Of a stretch of DNA of 64,000 nt, positions 24,582 to 34,178 are shown piece after piece (the first letter of the stretch is position 1; each line of letters starts with the position of its first letter). Under the pieces are notes generated by a model. It did no database searches. It saw nothing but the letters and a program-made list of their open reading frames with translations, and was not told where the DNA came from. This DNA comes from Winogradskyella psychrotolerans (GTDB lineage: Bacteria > Bacteroidota > Bacteroidia > Flavobacteriales > Flavobacteriaceae), in the NCBI RefSeq assembly GCF_018860565.1, contig NZ_JAHKPS010000012.1:1-64000 (forward strand), given 5' to 3'. The translations under genes were made by a program, and so were the position numbers.

Positions 24582-25801
24582 AAAGTAACAGAATAAAAAT
24601 AAAAAATAATAAAGGCTATACACTAGCTGCGCATTTAGAATTACCAGCCAATCAAAAGCCAAATTACTTTGCCGTTTTTGCACATTGTTTTTCATGTACA
24701 AGTAATTTAAATGCAACAAGAAATATTTCAAGAGCCTTAACAGCACATGGTTTTGGTGTTGTACGGTTTGATTTTACAGGTTTAGGTAGAAGTGAAGGAG
24801 AATTTGCTGAAAGTCATTTCTCAGCAAACGTAGATGATTTAATTGCCGTGAATGATTATATTACAGAACAATTTAAAGCTCCTAGTTTATTAGTAGGACA
24901 TTCTTTAGGTGGAGCAGCGGTTATAGTTGCAGCATCCAAATTAGAAAATATTAAAGCGGTTGCAACTATAGGTGCACCAGCAACTGTAGAGCACGTAACA
25001 CAGCATTTTTCGCACAATATAGATGAGGTTGCAGATAAAGGAGAGGTGGAAATAAATATTGGTGGACGACCATTTAAGGTAAATCAAGAGTTTATTAAAG
25101 ATTTTAGTAAAACCGATTTGCCAACGATAACAAAAAACCTACGCAAACCCATACTCATAATGCATGCTCCTTTTGATAGTATTGTTGGCGTAGAAAATGC
25201 ACAACAGTTGTATTTAAAAGCAATGCACCCAAAAAGTTTTGTGAGTTTGCATGATGCAGATCATTTGCTTTCAAGTTCAAAAGATAGCACGTATGTAGGT
25301 CGTATGATTGGAGAATGGGTTAAACTGTATATACCACAGTTAGAAAACAAAATGCTTAGTACAGAAGATGAACAATTAGTGGCACATCTTAATTTAAAAG
25401 AGAATAATTTTACAACGCAGCTTCAAACTAAAAATCACACTTTTGTTGGCGACGAGCCTGCTAGTGTTGGTGGAGACGATTTTGGACCGTCTCCTTATGA
25501 ATATTTAAATGCAGCTATTGCCACATGCACGGCTATGACTTTAAAGTTGTATGCAGAGCGAAAAAAATGGGATTTGCAGGAAGTCTTTGTGTATATTTCT
25601 CATGCACGTAAACATAGTGACGAATTAATGTTGGATATTGAAAAACCAGGGTATTTAGACCATATTTCTAAGCGTTTAAAATTTGTTGGAAATTTAGACG
25701 ACAAGCAGAAACAACGCTTAAAGGAAATTGCTTATAAGTGTCCTGTTCATAAAACAGTAGCTAGCGAAGTAATATTTGACACTAAAATAATAGAATCATA
25801 G
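24578..25801 (+). CDS. Bifunctional alpha/beta-hydrolase / OsmC-family protein
   Basis: This 407-residue two-domain protein has an alpha/beta hydrolase in residues 1-260, with oxyanion segment '[11 protein letters not shown]', nucleophile '[11 protein letters not shown]' and a late 'LHDADHLLS' His. Residues about 270-405 are an OsmC domain with '[22 protein letters not shown]' and two redox cysteines in 'AIATCTAM' and 'IAYKCPVHK'. OsmC domains detoxify organic hydroperoxides. The fusion is a known arrangement and fits this redox block. It is coupled to the MsrA-like gene upstream, and the next gene starts 2 bp after its stop. Confidence 0.9.
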   Translation: MKSNRIKIKNNKGYTLAAHLELPANQKPNYFAVFAHCFSCTSNLNATRNISRALTAHGFGVVRFDFTGLGRSEGEFAESHFSANVDDLIAVNDYITEQFKAPSLLVGHSLGGAAVIVAASKLENIKAVATIGAPATVEHVTQHFSHNIDEVADKGEVEINIGGRPFKVNQEFIKDFSKTDLPTITKNLRKPILIMHAPFDSIVGVENAQQLYLKAMHPKSFVSLHDADHLLSSSKDSTYVGRMIGEWVKLYIPQLENKMLSTEDEQLVAHLNLKENNFTTQLQTKNHTFVGDEPASVGGDDFGPSPYEYLNAAIATCTAMTLKLYAERKKWDLQEVFVYISHARKHSDELMLDIEKPGYLDHISKRLKFVGNLDDKQKQRLKEIAYKCPVHKTVASEVIFDTKIIES

Positions 25802-25802
25802 T

Positions 25803-26957
25803 TTGGATACAACAGCCTTAATTACAAAGTTTAAAACAACAAGAAATGCAACAGAAGAGATTTGTAAACCTCTAGAAATCGAAGATTATTCGGTTCAGCC
25901 TATTGTAGATGTGTCGCCACCTAAATGGCATTTAGCACATAGCACATGGTTTTTTGAGCAGTTTGTTCTTAAAGCTTTCAAAAAAGGATATACCGTTTTT
26001 AATGATGATTTTGCTTACCTTTTTAATAGTTACTACAATAATGCAGGCGAACGTGTGTTGAGACCAAATAGAGGTTTAATGACGCGACCAACTGTAAAAG
26101 AGGTTTACGCTTATCGTAAGTTTGTAACGCAAAATGTTATTGATTTATTAACTGAAAATAGCTCAGTGGCCTTATTAGAACTGCTTGAAATAGGTATTAA
26201 TCACGAGCAGCAACATCAAGAGCTGTTGGCTTATGATATTAAATATATTTTAGGACATCAACCTACATTCCCTAAATATGATACTCATTTTGTACTTTTA
26301 GAAGCACAGGAAAAACAAGAATTTATTCCTATTGAAGAAGGAGTTTATGAAATAGGCCATAAACGCAATGATTTCTGTTTTGATAATGAATTAGGCGTTC
26401 ACAAAGTATATATTCATCCTTTTGAAATTTCAAATCAACTTATAACCAACAAAGCATATCTCGAATTCATTGAAGCTGGAGGTTATCAGGATTTTAATTT
26501 GTGGCATGCAGAAGGCTGGGATTTTATTAATAACAATAACATAAAAGCACCTCTATATTGGCATTTTACTAATGGTAAGTGGCATTATTACAATTGTAAT
26601 GGTTTGGAAGCGATTAAATTAAATGAACCTGTAATGCACATTAGTTATTATGAAGCCTTTGCTTTTGCAGAATGGAAAGGTATGCGCTTACCAACAGAAT
26701 TTGAGTGGGAAGTAGCGTCTTCAAAATTTAATTGGGGCGCCTTATGGGAATGGACCGCAAGTGCTTATCAACCGTATCCAAATTTTATAAAAGCAGATGG
26801 AGCACTTGGAGAATACAACGGTAAATTTATGATAGGGCTTCAGGTATTAAGAGGTGCCTCTATAGCAACAGCAAAAAATCATAGCAGACACACCTACAGA
26901 AACTTTTTTCATCCGAGTTTACAATGGATGTTTTCAGGAATTAGACTTGTAAAATAA
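25803..26957 (+). CDS. egtB: EgtB-type non-heme iron sulfoxide synthase (ergothioneine pathway)
   Basis: This 384-residue protein starts from a TTG codon 2 bp after the previous stop. The N-terminal DinB-like domain has the iron-ligand type histidines in 'KWHLAHSTWFFEQF' and 'NHEQQHQELL'. The C-terminal formylglycine-generating-enzyme-like domain has 'VYEIGHKRNDFCFDNELGVHKV', 'LWEWTASAY' and 'RGASIATAKNHSRHTYRN'. EgtB joins a thiol (Cys or gamma-Glu-Cys) to hercynine with O2. The methyltransferase EgtD is encoded 1 bp downstream. The gene for the C-S lyase step (EgtE) is not in the window. The exact thiol substrate is open. Confidence 0.9.
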   Translation: MDTTALITKFKTTRNATEEICKPLEIEDYSVQPIVDVSPPKWHLAHSTWFFEQFVLKAFKKGYTVFNDDFAYLFNSYYNNAGERVLRPNRGLMTRPTVKEVYAYRKFVTQNVIDLLTENSSVALLELLEIGINHEQQHQELLAYDIKYILGHQPTFPKYDTHFVLLEAQEKQEFIPIEEGVYEIGHKRNDFCFDNELGVHKVYIHPFEISNQLITNKAYLEFIEAGGYQDFNLWHAEGWDFINNNNIKAPLYWHFTNGKWHYYNCNGLEAIKLNEPVMHISYYEAFAFAEWKGMRLPTEFEWEVASSKFNWGALWEWTASAYQPYPNFIKADGALGEYNGKFMIGLQVLRGASIATAKNHSRHTYRNFFHPSLQWMFSGIRLVK

Positions 26958-26958
26958 T

Positions 26959-27900
26959 ATGAATGCACAATTTAAAAAAGACTTAATAGAAGGGCTTTCT
27001 AAAGAACAAAAAACGCTTTCGTCTAAATATTTTTACGACGATGCTGGCAGCCGGATTTTTCAGGAAATTATGAATATGCCTGAATATTATCTAACTAATA
27101 GCGAGTTTGAAATTTTGTCTTTACAGGCGAAGCAAATTATTGAAGCCTTAAATTTTAACGAACCCTTCAATATTATAGAGTTAGGTGCAGGTGATGGCTT
27201 TAAGACTTTTAAACTACTGGAATACTTGGTAAATAATAATATCAATTTTCATTATGTACCAATAGATATTTCCCAAGGAGCTATGGATGATTTAACAGGG
27301 AAATTGAAACAAAAATTACCACAGCTATCTATTCATCCAAGGGTTGGCGATTATTTTGAAGTACTTTCAAAAGAAAATATGCAAACCAAGATTCCTAGTT
27401 TATTATTGTTTTTAGGAAGTAATGTTGGAAATTACTCTAAGAATGAAGCTGTATCGCTTATGGAGCTGTTTAATAGTAATATGAAGCAAGGTGATAAATT
27501 GCTTTTAGGTGTAGATTTAAAAAAGAATCCTATAACAATTCAGAATGCTTATTTTGATAAGCATGGCATTACTAAACGGTTTAATATTAATTTGCTTTTA
27601 CGTATCAATCGTGAGTTTGATGCCGATTTTAAAATAGATGATTTCGATTTTTATTGTCATTATAATCCAATAAATGGCGAAGTGCGTAGTTATATAGTAA
27701 GTCTTCGTAATCAGAAAGTAGAATTGAAAAAAATTAACGAAAGTTTCGATTTTACTTATGACGAGTTAATCTGGACGGAATTATCTAAGAAATATAGTCT
27801 TAAAGGTATTGAAGAGCTTGCTAAGGATAGTAATTTTAAAGTTAAAAATCATTTTTTAGATTGTAAACACTATTTTACGGATACATTATTAATAAAATAA
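26959..27900 (+). CDS. egtD: L-histidine N-alpha-methyltransferase EgtD
   Basis: This 313-residue SAM-dependent enzyme of the DUF2260/EgtD family trimethylates histidine to hercynine. 'SSKYFYDDAGSRIFQEIMNMPEYY' is the family start. 'IIELGAGDGFKTFKLL' is the SAM-binding loop, and 'LLLFLGSNVGNYSKNEA' and 'LLLGVDLKKN' follow the usual order. It lies directly after egtB, so the pair supplies the first two steps of an ergothioneine-like thiol. It ends the redox-repair run, and no clear terminator follows. Confidence 0.93.
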   Translation: MNAQFKKDLIEGLSKEQKTLSSKYFYDDAGSRIFQEIMNMPEYYLTNSEFEILSLQAKQIIEALNFNEPFNIIELGAGDGFKTFKLLEYLVNNNINFHYVPIDISQGAMDDLTGKLKQKLPQLSIHPRVGDYFEVLSKENMQTKIPSLLLFLGSNVGNYSKNEAVSLMELFNSNMKQGDKLLLGVDLKKNPITIQNAYFDKHGITKRFNINLLLRINREFDADFKIDDFDFYCHYNPINGEVRSYIVSLRNQKVELKKINESFDFTYDELIWTELSKKYSLKGIEELAKDSNFKVKNHFLDCKHYFTDTLLIK

Positions 27901-28122
27901 AAATGTAGAAAATTTCTTAATCAAAAGTCGCTACGTTTTAAGATCTAGTGTAATAAATAGAATATTTATCAATTTCATAGGTTTTTAGTACAAATCATAT
28001 GAATTGGTCCTATATTTTTTAGGATTTAAACTTCTTTTATTATTATTCCATAAGATGTAATTTAAAGAATATAGAAATTGTATTTTGCGGAAAATGACTA
28101 CAACTAAAAAAAAATATAATAA

Positions 28123-29055
28123 ATGGATTTTACTAATCCTCTCGTTTACGGAGTTCCTTGTTTCTTGGGTTTTATAGCTCTTGAGCTTTCTTATAGCAAA
28201 ACATTTGATAATAAAAACCTATATAAATGGAGGGATTTAGTATCGAGTTTATCACTGGGAATAGGGTCAGCAGTACTTGGTGCACTTTTAAAAACTGTTT
28301 CTGTAATGTTGGTTTTTAATTTTGCTTACGAGGTTTTTAACCCTATGGTAGACGGAGTTAGAACTAATATAATGGGATGGGATTCCTTTGGTTATGCTTG
28401 GTATATTTGGGTAATATGTATGCTCTTAGATGATTTTTCTTATTATTGGTTTCATCGCCAAAACCATATGGTTAGGATATTTTGGGCAGCGCATATTGTA
28501 CATCATTCTTCTGATAATTTTAATTTAGGAACTGCTGTTAGAAATGGTTGGTTTACATTGTTTTATAAACCCTTTTTTTATGTGTGGATTGTTATGATTG
28601 GTTTTCCGCCAGCAATGCTTTTATTTTGTTTAGGTCTTGAGTCTTTATGGCAATTTCAGCTTCATACGCAGTATGTTAAAAAATTAGGATTCTTTGATAA
28701 GTTTCTAAATACACATACCATGCACCAAGTGCATCACGCTAGAAATATTGAATATATGGATAAAAACCATGGAGGTATTCTTAATATTTTTGATCGTGTT
28801 TTTGGAACTTGGAAAGAATTAGACGATGACGTTGATATTGAATACGGAGTTTCAACACCTCCAAATTCCTATAATATCTTTATAATTCTAACTCATGAAT
28901 ACAAAAATATTTGGGAGGACATGAAAAAATCTAAGCAATGGAAACACAAGTTTATGTATGTTTTTGGTCCACCAGGTTGGAGTCACGACGGAAGTACATT
29001 AACCATAAAACAAATAAGAAACGAACAAGCTAAAAATGTTTCTAAGGTAAAGTAA
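28123..29055 (+). CDS. Sterol desaturase / fatty acid hydroxylase family membrane protein
   Basis: This 310-residue inner-membrane protein has four or five helices. The eight-histidine di-iron motif is split as 'FHRQNH', 'HIVHHSS' and 'HQVHHARN', preceded by 'LLDDFSYYW'. The family hydroxylates or desaturates lipids with O2; in Bacteroidota the substrate is usually unknown. The ATG at 28123 opens the protein with 'MDFTNPLVYGVPCFLGF'. The gene stands alone with a terminator between it and the convergent permease gene. Confidence 0.88.
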   Translation: MDFTNPLVYGVPCFLGFIALELSYSKTFDNKNLYKWRDLVSSLSLGIGSAVLGALLKTVSVMLVFNFAYEVFNPMVDGVRTNIMGWDSFGYAWYIWVICMLLDDFSYYWFHRQNHMVRIFWAAHIVHHSSDNFNLGTAVRNGWFTLFYKPFFYVWIVMIGFPPAMLLFCLGLESLWQFQLHTQYVKKLGFFDKFLNTHTMHQVHHARNIEYMDKNHGGILNIFDRVFGTWKELDDDVDIEYGVSTPPNSYNIFIILTHEYKNIWEDMKKSKQWKHKFMYVFGPPGWSHDGSTLTIKQIRNEQAKNVSKVK

Positions 29056-29077
29056 AGCGCTATGAAGGCTTAAACTT

Positions 29078-29100
29078 AAACACTTGTTGATGTGTTTTTT
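29078..29100. terminator. Terminator between convergent desaturase and permease genes
   Basis: AAACAC and GTGTTT form a short stem with an 8-base loop and end in a T run on the plus strand. It is short but well placed. Confidence 0.5.
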
Positions 29101-29102
29101 AA

Positions 29103-30908
29103 TTAAAGAAGCGTTGATAAAACTAGTGTTCCTACAATCCAAAGTATCAAGGATAATACACCTCCAATAATTAAGAAGTGTTTAAACTTATAAGCACCAG
29201 TACCATAAATAAGCGTGTTAGTTTGATAGCCAACAGGAGTGAAAAAACTAAAATTAGCTCCAAACATAACGGCTAATAAAAATGGTTTGATATCTAAATT
29301 CAAACCGCTAGCTACGGCAATAGCAATTGGTGCCATAATAATAGCTGTGGCATTGTTAGAAATAACTCCAGACATAAGCATAGTAATACCAAATAAAATA
29401 CCTAAAACTACCATTGGAGTTTGATTGCTCATTAAAACTAATAAATGTTTAGATAGCCAAGTATCTGCACCACTATTAGACATGGCAATGCCTAATGGAA
29501 TCATTCCGGCTAATAAAAAAATAATTTGCCAATTGACTTTTTGGTAAACGCTTTCTAACTGAATAATATTAGTTAAGAGCATGGCGGAAACACCAACAAG
29601 GGACGCTGTTAGTATACTTAAAATGCTGCTTGCAGCTAGAGTAATGACTCCTAATAAAATAAAGAGCGCCATTGTTCTTTTAGATTTGGAAACATTGGGT
29701 TTAAACTCGTGTTCGTTTAGTATAGCAATATTTTTAATATTATATAAGTCTGAAATTTTATGTTCTTGCATTTCAAGTAGTATACGATCACCAGGCTTAA
29801 GATTGATGTCTTTTATGTTTTTACGTAATAAACGTTCTTTTGTATTTCTTATGTTTCTTCGCTTTTTTATAGCAATAGGATAAGCTCCTTGAAAAGACAT
29901 ACGACGTAGACCTCTTAATGTTTTACCAATAAGGTTGGAACCAGGAAGTATAAGCGTTTCTACATAGGTCATATCGTATTCAGAAGTAGCTTTGTCAGAA
30001 TTTTGAGTTTGCTGTTTTTGTCGTTTTTCATTTAATATAAAGCCATTTCTTTTCATAAATGGTTGAAAATTTTCCAAGTTGCTCATTAATACTAAACTAT
30101 CGTTAGCTAATAGTTTTATGTATTTTCCAGGGTTGTTTATAACTTGGTTATTTCGAATTAGCTTTAAGATTTTTGCATCTTCATTATTAAAAAAATCAAT
30201 ATCACCTAATCTTTCTCCAATTAACGGTGCATCCTTAGTCACTTTAACTGTAAAAACATAAGATTCAATATTGTAATCTTTAGATAAATTGCTTTGTTTT
30301 TTCTTTGGTAAAAAGGGAGAAGCAATCGTCATAATTACCAATCCAATTATAAAGAAAACAAGACCATATAAAGAGAATTCAAAGAAACTAAAAGCTTCAA
30401 TACCATGTTTTTTTGCAATAGAATTCACTAATAAATTAGTAGAAGTACCCATTAAAGTACAGCTTCCACCCAATATACCAGCAAAAGAAATAGGCATTAA
30501 CAAACGCGATGATGAAAACCCGTATTTTTCAGATAGTTGATTAACTATTTTTATAAAGATAATTACAACTGCAGTTGTACTTATAAAAGCTGAAATACCC
30601 GCTGATATAACCATAAATGCAGGTGTGAGTAAAATAAGAGGAAGGATGCTTAATTTTTTAATACCATCAGATATTAGTTGTATTACACCATTTTCTTCAA
30701 GGCCAACAGCTAAAATCATTAAGGCTAATATGGTAATTGTAGCTGGGTTAGCAAAACCACTAATAGCTTCCTCAGGAGTAGCTAATTGTGATAACACTAA
30801 AGCAACAATAATAAAGAACGAAATTTTATCTACAGGAAAGAATTCAGTAATAAAAAGCAGAATACTAACACCAATAATCGCAAAAACCAATATAATAGGT
30901 AATTCCAT
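29103..30908 (-). CDS. SLC13/DASS-family anion permease with TrkA-C domains
   Basis: This 601-residue inner-membrane protein has about twelve helices. Family features are 'VLSQLATPEEAISGFANPATITILALMI' in the first half and 'MLMSGVISNNATAIIMAPIAIA' in the second. Between the halves (about 205-400) are two TrkA-C-like regulatory domains: 'KVTKDAPLIGERLGDIDFF' and 'ILPGSNLIGKTLRGLRRM'. Such transporters move sulfate, dicarboxylates or other anions, often with Na+. The substrate cannot be named. It is divergent from the phospholipase gene with a symmetrical element in between. Confidence 0.88.
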   Translation of the reverse strand: MELPIILVFAIIGVSILLFITEFFPVDKISFFIIVALVLSQLATPEEAISGFANPATITILALMILAVGLEENGVIQLISDGIKKLSILPLILLTPAFMVISAGISAFISTTAVVIIFIKIVNQLSEKYGFSSSRLLMPISFAGILGGSCTLMGTSTNLLVNSIAKKHGIEAFSFFEFSLYGLVFFIIGLVIMTIASPFLPKKKQSNLSKDYNIESYVFTVKVTKDAPLIGERLGDIDFFNNEDAKILKLIRNNQVINNPGKYIKLLANDSLVLMSNLENFQPFMKRNGFILNEKRQKQQTQNSDKATSEYDMTYVETLILPGSNLIGKTLRGLRRMSFQGAYPIAIKKRRNIRNTKERLLRKNIKDINLKPGDRILLEMQEHKISDLYNIKNIAILNEHEFKPNVSKSKRTMALFILLGVITLAASSILSILTASLVGVSAMLLTNIIQLESVYQKVNWQIIFLLAGMIPLGIAMSNSGADTWLSKHLLVLMSNQTPMVVLGILFGITMLMSGVISNNATAIIMAPIAIAVASGLNLDIKPFLLAVMFGANFSFFTPVGYQTNTLIYGTGAYKFKHFLIIGGVLSLILWIVGTLVLSTLL

Positions 30909-31008
30909 AAAAAGTAATGCGTTAAATTAATTGTCTTTTACTTATTGGTCTCATTCACTTTGCCTTAATAAGTTTAAACATAAGTTGAGGGTACTAAAGA
31001 TAGTTATC

Positions 31009-31034
31009 AATTAAGTAAGTTTTGTAACTTAATT
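31009..31034. promoter_or_regulatory. Spaced inverted repeat between divergent permease and phospholipase genes
   Basis: AATTAAGT and ACTTAATT are perfect 8 bp arms around 10 bases, about 100 bp upstream of the permease start and 150 bp upstream of the phospholipase start. It is AT-rich, so chance occurrence is possible. Confidence 0.25.
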
Positions 31035-31182
31035 AGTAATATTTTTATCTCATTTAGAAGGTGTTAGAGCCACCAAAATAGTCTCTTTAAAATATTTATT
31101 TAAGGTATTTTCATTACTGTTTGAGTTAAGTAATTTCAAAATCTAAGCTTAAGTTTGTGTACTATTTTAGAATCTCATTTAT

Positions 31183-32025
31183 ATGAAACAATCTTTTTTT
31201 ACAATTGTAGGTTTTCTTTTTATCGTTTTTACAGCTTCAGAAGTTAATTCGCAAAGCTATACAAAACAAGAGTTAAGAGATTCGATTGCAAAGCTGCCTT
31301 ATTTTTCAATTCATAAAGACAATTATTTTATTACTGGAGTACCAACAAATAAAACCATTAATAAGAATACGGCAAACGCAAAGTATCAGATTAGTTTTAA
31401 ACAAATTCTAACCAGAAGTCGTTTACCTTTAGATACTTATTTGTTTATGACTTATACGCAGCGGTCTTTTTGGAACATTTATAAAGAATCTTTTCCTTTT
31501 AGTGATATTAATTTTAATCCGTCAATTGCTTTAGGAAAGGCTTTTTTTGATAAAAATGATAAATTAAAAGGTATAGCCAATCTTTCGTTTGAACATGAGT
31601 CTAATGGTAGAGATAGTATTTTTTCTAGAAGTTGGAACCGTTTGAGCTTAGAATACACAACTAATGTTGCTAAAAACACTATTGGTAGGTTTAAAGTATG
31701 GGTGCCTTTTGGTTACAAGGAAGGAAATCCAGATTTATTAGAATACACAGGCTTAGGACAGATTAATCTTTCGCACATTATAAAGCCTGATAAGTTTTTT
31801 TTCGATGTAAGAGTTAGAAAAGGTCTAAATTTTGATCTAAAAGGATCAATTAGAACACGTGTTTATTTTAATCCATTTGATAATAACATATCTAATCAAT
31901 ACTTAATGCTCGAATGGTTTTTAGGGCAAGCAGAGGGGATGTTAAATTATAAACAATCGCAAAGCATGATTAGAATAGGTTATGTTATTAGGACCAATGA
32001 GTTTAGGTGGTTAGGAGGTAAATAG
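31183..32025 (+). CDS. pldA: Outer-membrane phospholipase A
   Basis: This 280-residue protein has a signal peptide (MKQSFFTIVGFLFIVFTASEVNSQ). A 12-strand-type barrel follows with alternating residues. The active-site segment 'FEHESNGRDS' fits the OMPLA His-x-Ser-Asn-Gly pattern, and a further Asn lies in 'SRSWNRLSLEY' as in the His-Ser-Asn triad. OMPLA cleaves phospholipids in the outer membrane and keeps lipid asymmetry. The protein ends 'RIGYVIRTNEFRWLGGK' and not with the usual terminal aromatic residue. It is convergent with the next gene, with only 5 bp between stops. Confidence 0.85.
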   Translation: MKQSFFTIVGFLFIVFTASEVNSQSYTKQELRDSIAKLPYFSIHKDNYFITGVPTNKTINKNTANAKYQISFKQILTRSRLPLDTYLFMTYTQRSFWNIYKESFPFSDINFNPSIALGKAFFDKNDKLKGIANLSFEHESNGRDSIFSRSWNRLSLEYTTNVAKNTIGRFKVWVPFGYKEGNPDLLEYTGLGQINLSHIIKPDKFFFDVRVRKGLNFDLKGSIRTRVYFNPFDNNISNQYLMLEWFLGQAEGMLNYKQSQSMIRIGYVIRTNEFRWLGGK

Positions 32026-32030
32026 TAAAT

Positions 32031-33029
32031 TTAGTTTCCTTTTATTCTCTCCCATAAATCTTGCATTAATTTTTTTCCATCACGTTGCGTTTTTTCTTGT
32101 TCTATAAAATTAACATTTCCAGAAGCATCTACATCAATGAAGTATTTAAACACAAAGTTTTGAGATTGAGATTCCATATTCAATAGTCCAAATCGCAAGT
32201 CGTTATAGTATAATTTATCATCTATTTTGTTAATGGTGTACCAACCTTCAGAAATAGCAATCATACGTTTTACTTTTTCGTTTTCAATTAGTTTTCCTAG
32301 CAGTTCATGGTTTTTAGGGTAACTTTCAAAGGTTATACCCTTAGTGTCAAAAAATGAATAATCGCCTAATAAGTATGCCTCTTTAGTTTCGACATTAGCG
32401 TTCCATAAAATGGTATTTAAAGGAGAAGGTCTAATATCTATTTCTTGGTAATTAATATCTTGGGTTTGTAAGGCGCTCTCAAAATGATTTAAAGCTGCGT
32501 CTTTTAAAACAAAGGTTAAGGCTAAATAGGCTGTGCTTATAGTTAATCCAATACCATTATAAAGTTTTCTTTTTTTAGATGTTCGTTTTTGAAACATCGT
32601 TAAAATTAAGAATACTAAAAAAGGTAAGGTGTAAAGTGGGTCAATTACAAAAATGGTTTTAAAAGCCAATCTTATATCCAAAGGCCAAAATAGTTGTGTG
32701 CCCCAAGTCGTATGTGCATCTAATATAGGATGTGTTATCAATGCCCAGAAAAATAACCAAGACCAACCTTTAAAGTCCTTATACTTTTCGTAACGAGATA
32801 CTAACCAACCAAAAATAGGAGCAAAGAGCACTGAAAAAACAATAGAATGAGTAAAGCCGCGATGAATCGCCAAAGCCGAAACCGTATCTGTAAAATGAGA
32901 AGCAAAAATATCTAGATCTGGTATCGTACCTGCGATAGCACCATATAAAATAGCTTTATTGCCTACTTTGTTTCCTAAGACAGCCTCGCCTACAGCTGCA
33001 CCTAAAACGATTTGTGTGAGTGAATCCAT
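32031..33029 (-). CDS. YdjM-like metal-dependent hydrolase, membrane protein
   Basis: This 332-residue protein of the LexA-binding/YdjM inner-membrane family has 'MDSLTQIVLGAAVGEAVLGNKVG' at the start, 'GTIPDLDIF', 'HRGFTHSIVFS' and 'ITHPILDAHTTWGTQ' with conserved His/Asp residues of a putative metal site, and four or five helices. A soluble C-terminal part (about 175-330) has no clear family. The function of the group is not established. It is divergent from the cytochrome c gene. Confidence 0.85.
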   Translation of the reverse strand: MDSLTQIVLGAAVGEAVLGNKVGNKAILYGAIAGTIPDLDIFASHFTDTVSALAIHRGFTHSIVFSVLFAPIFGWLVSRYEKYKDFKGWSWLFFWALITHPILDAHTTWGTQLFWPLDIRLAFKTIFVIDPLYTLPFLVFLILTMFQKRTSKKRKLYNGIGLTISTAYLALTFVLKDAALNHFESALQTQDINYQEIDIRPSPLNTILWNANVETKEAYLLGDYSFFDTKGITFESYPKNHELLGKLIENEKVKRMIAISEGWYTINKIDDKLYYNDLRFGLLNMESQSQNFVFKYFIDVDASGNVNFIEQEKTQRDGKKLMQDLWERIKGN

Positions 33030-33100
33030 AATTGGATGTAAAAATACATTTTCTAATACAGAAAATTAGTATAATTTTTATAGTGCTTTTAAGCAGCATT

Positions 33101-33114
33101 GTAACATTAGTTAC
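33101..33114 (+). promoter_or_regulatory. GTAAC-N4-GTTAC palindrome upstream of the cytochrome c-thioredoxin pair
   Basis: GTAACATTAGTTAC is a perfect 5+4+5 inverted repeat centred about 53 bp before the cytochrome start. It has the dimensions of a Crp/Fnr-family site. Identical or near-identical palindromes lie upstream of five other units in the window. Confidence 0.65.
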
Positions 33115-33160
33115 CTAAGTATTTCGTATTCCTTAGTATCTTTATTCAAACTAAATTTGT

Positions 33161-34165
33161 ATGAAAAATTTTATTGGATTTCTTGTGTTAATTATAACTT
33201 TAGTGGGTTGCAACTCAAGTCACAAAACCAAAGACACATATAGTAGTACTGATAAATCGAGTGCAGTAACAGAACATCCAGGTAAAAAATTAATGGAAGC
33301 AAATTGTTATGTGTGTCATAATCCTACCGCAACGCAAGCCGATAGAATTGGTCCACCGATGATTGCCATTAAAAAACATTATATTAATAATGAAACAAGT
33401 AAAGAAGATTTTATTGCTTCAATGCAAGCTTGGATTAAAAACCCCAATGTAGAGGATGCTAAAATGTATGGGGCTGTAAAACGATTTGGTGTGATGCCTA
33501 AACAAGCATTTGCAGAAAAAACAATCCAACAGATTGCAGATTACATGTATGATTTTGAAATTGAGCAACCAGAATGGTTTGAAGAGCATTTCAATGAAGA
33601 AAGAGGCAAAGGTAAGGGTATGGGAAATGGTCAAGGTAAAAAACAGGGTATGCATCAAGCCCAAACTAATTTTGAAGACTTGTCTTATGGTGAGAGAGGT
33701 TTAAAGTACGCCTTGACAACAAAAGCCGTTTTAGGTAAAAATTTAATGGGTACTATTCAGAAAAAAGGAGTATTGGAAGCCTTAACATTTTGTAATGAAC
33801 GCGCGTATCCTTTAACAGATAGTATGTCAGTGGTGCATAATGCTGTTATTAGACGTGTGTCGGATAAACCAAGAAATCCAAAAAATAAAGCAAATTCAGA
33901 AGAATTAGATTATATAAACACCTTTAAAAAGGTTATCGCTAATAATGAAGAGGCAAGCCCAATTGTAAAAGAAGTGGATCATAAAGTAAAGGTTTTTTAT
34001 CCAATTACGACTAACACAATGTGTCTTCAGTGTCACGGAAAACCTAATGAAACATTGAATGAAACCACTCTAGCTAGAATTAAGAGTTTATATCCTATGG
34101 ATAAAGCAATTGGTTATAATATTAACGAGGTAAGAGGTATCTGGAGTATCACTTACGATAAATAA
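33161..34165 (+). CDS. Two-heme c-type cytochrome lipoprotein with Tll0287-like (DUF3365) domain
   Basis: This 334-residue exported lipoprotein has lipobox 'LVGC' with Cys17. A class I cytochrome c domain lies at about 40-130, with heme motif C49-YV-C52-H53 and a possible Met ligand in 'FGVMPKQ'. A Gly/Lys-rich linker (145-160) leads to a DUF3365/Tll0287-like heme domain (about 165-332) with C288-LQ-C291-H292 in 'MCLQCHGKP' and the typical 'GIWSITY' end. Periplasmic electron transfer or heme-based redox or gas sensing is likely. The gene carries the shared palindrome upstream, and thioredoxin follows 13 bp downstream. Confidence 0.85.
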   Translation: MKNFIGFLVLIITLVGCNSSHKTKDTYSSTDKSSAVTEHPGKKLMEANCYVCHNPTATQADRIGPPMIAIKKHYINNETSKEDFIASMQAWIKNPNVEDAKMYGAVKRFGVMPKQAFAEKTIQQIADYMYDFEIEQPEWFEEHFNEERGKGKGMGNGQGKKQGMHQAQTNFEDLSYGERGLKYALTTKAVLGKNLMGTIQKKGVLEALTFCNERAYPLTDSMSVVHNAVIRRVSDKPRNPKNKANSEELDYINTFKKVIANNEEASPIVKEVDHKVKVFYPITTNTMCLQCHGKPNETLNETTLARIKSLYPMDKAIGYNINEVRGIWSITYDK

Positions 34166-34178
34166 AAATAAGTCAGGT

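Noticed and set aside
27901..28122. Possible tRNA or small RNA between egtD and the desaturase gene
   Set aside because: No cloverleaf or strong hairpin was seen; the stretch is AT-rich without structure.
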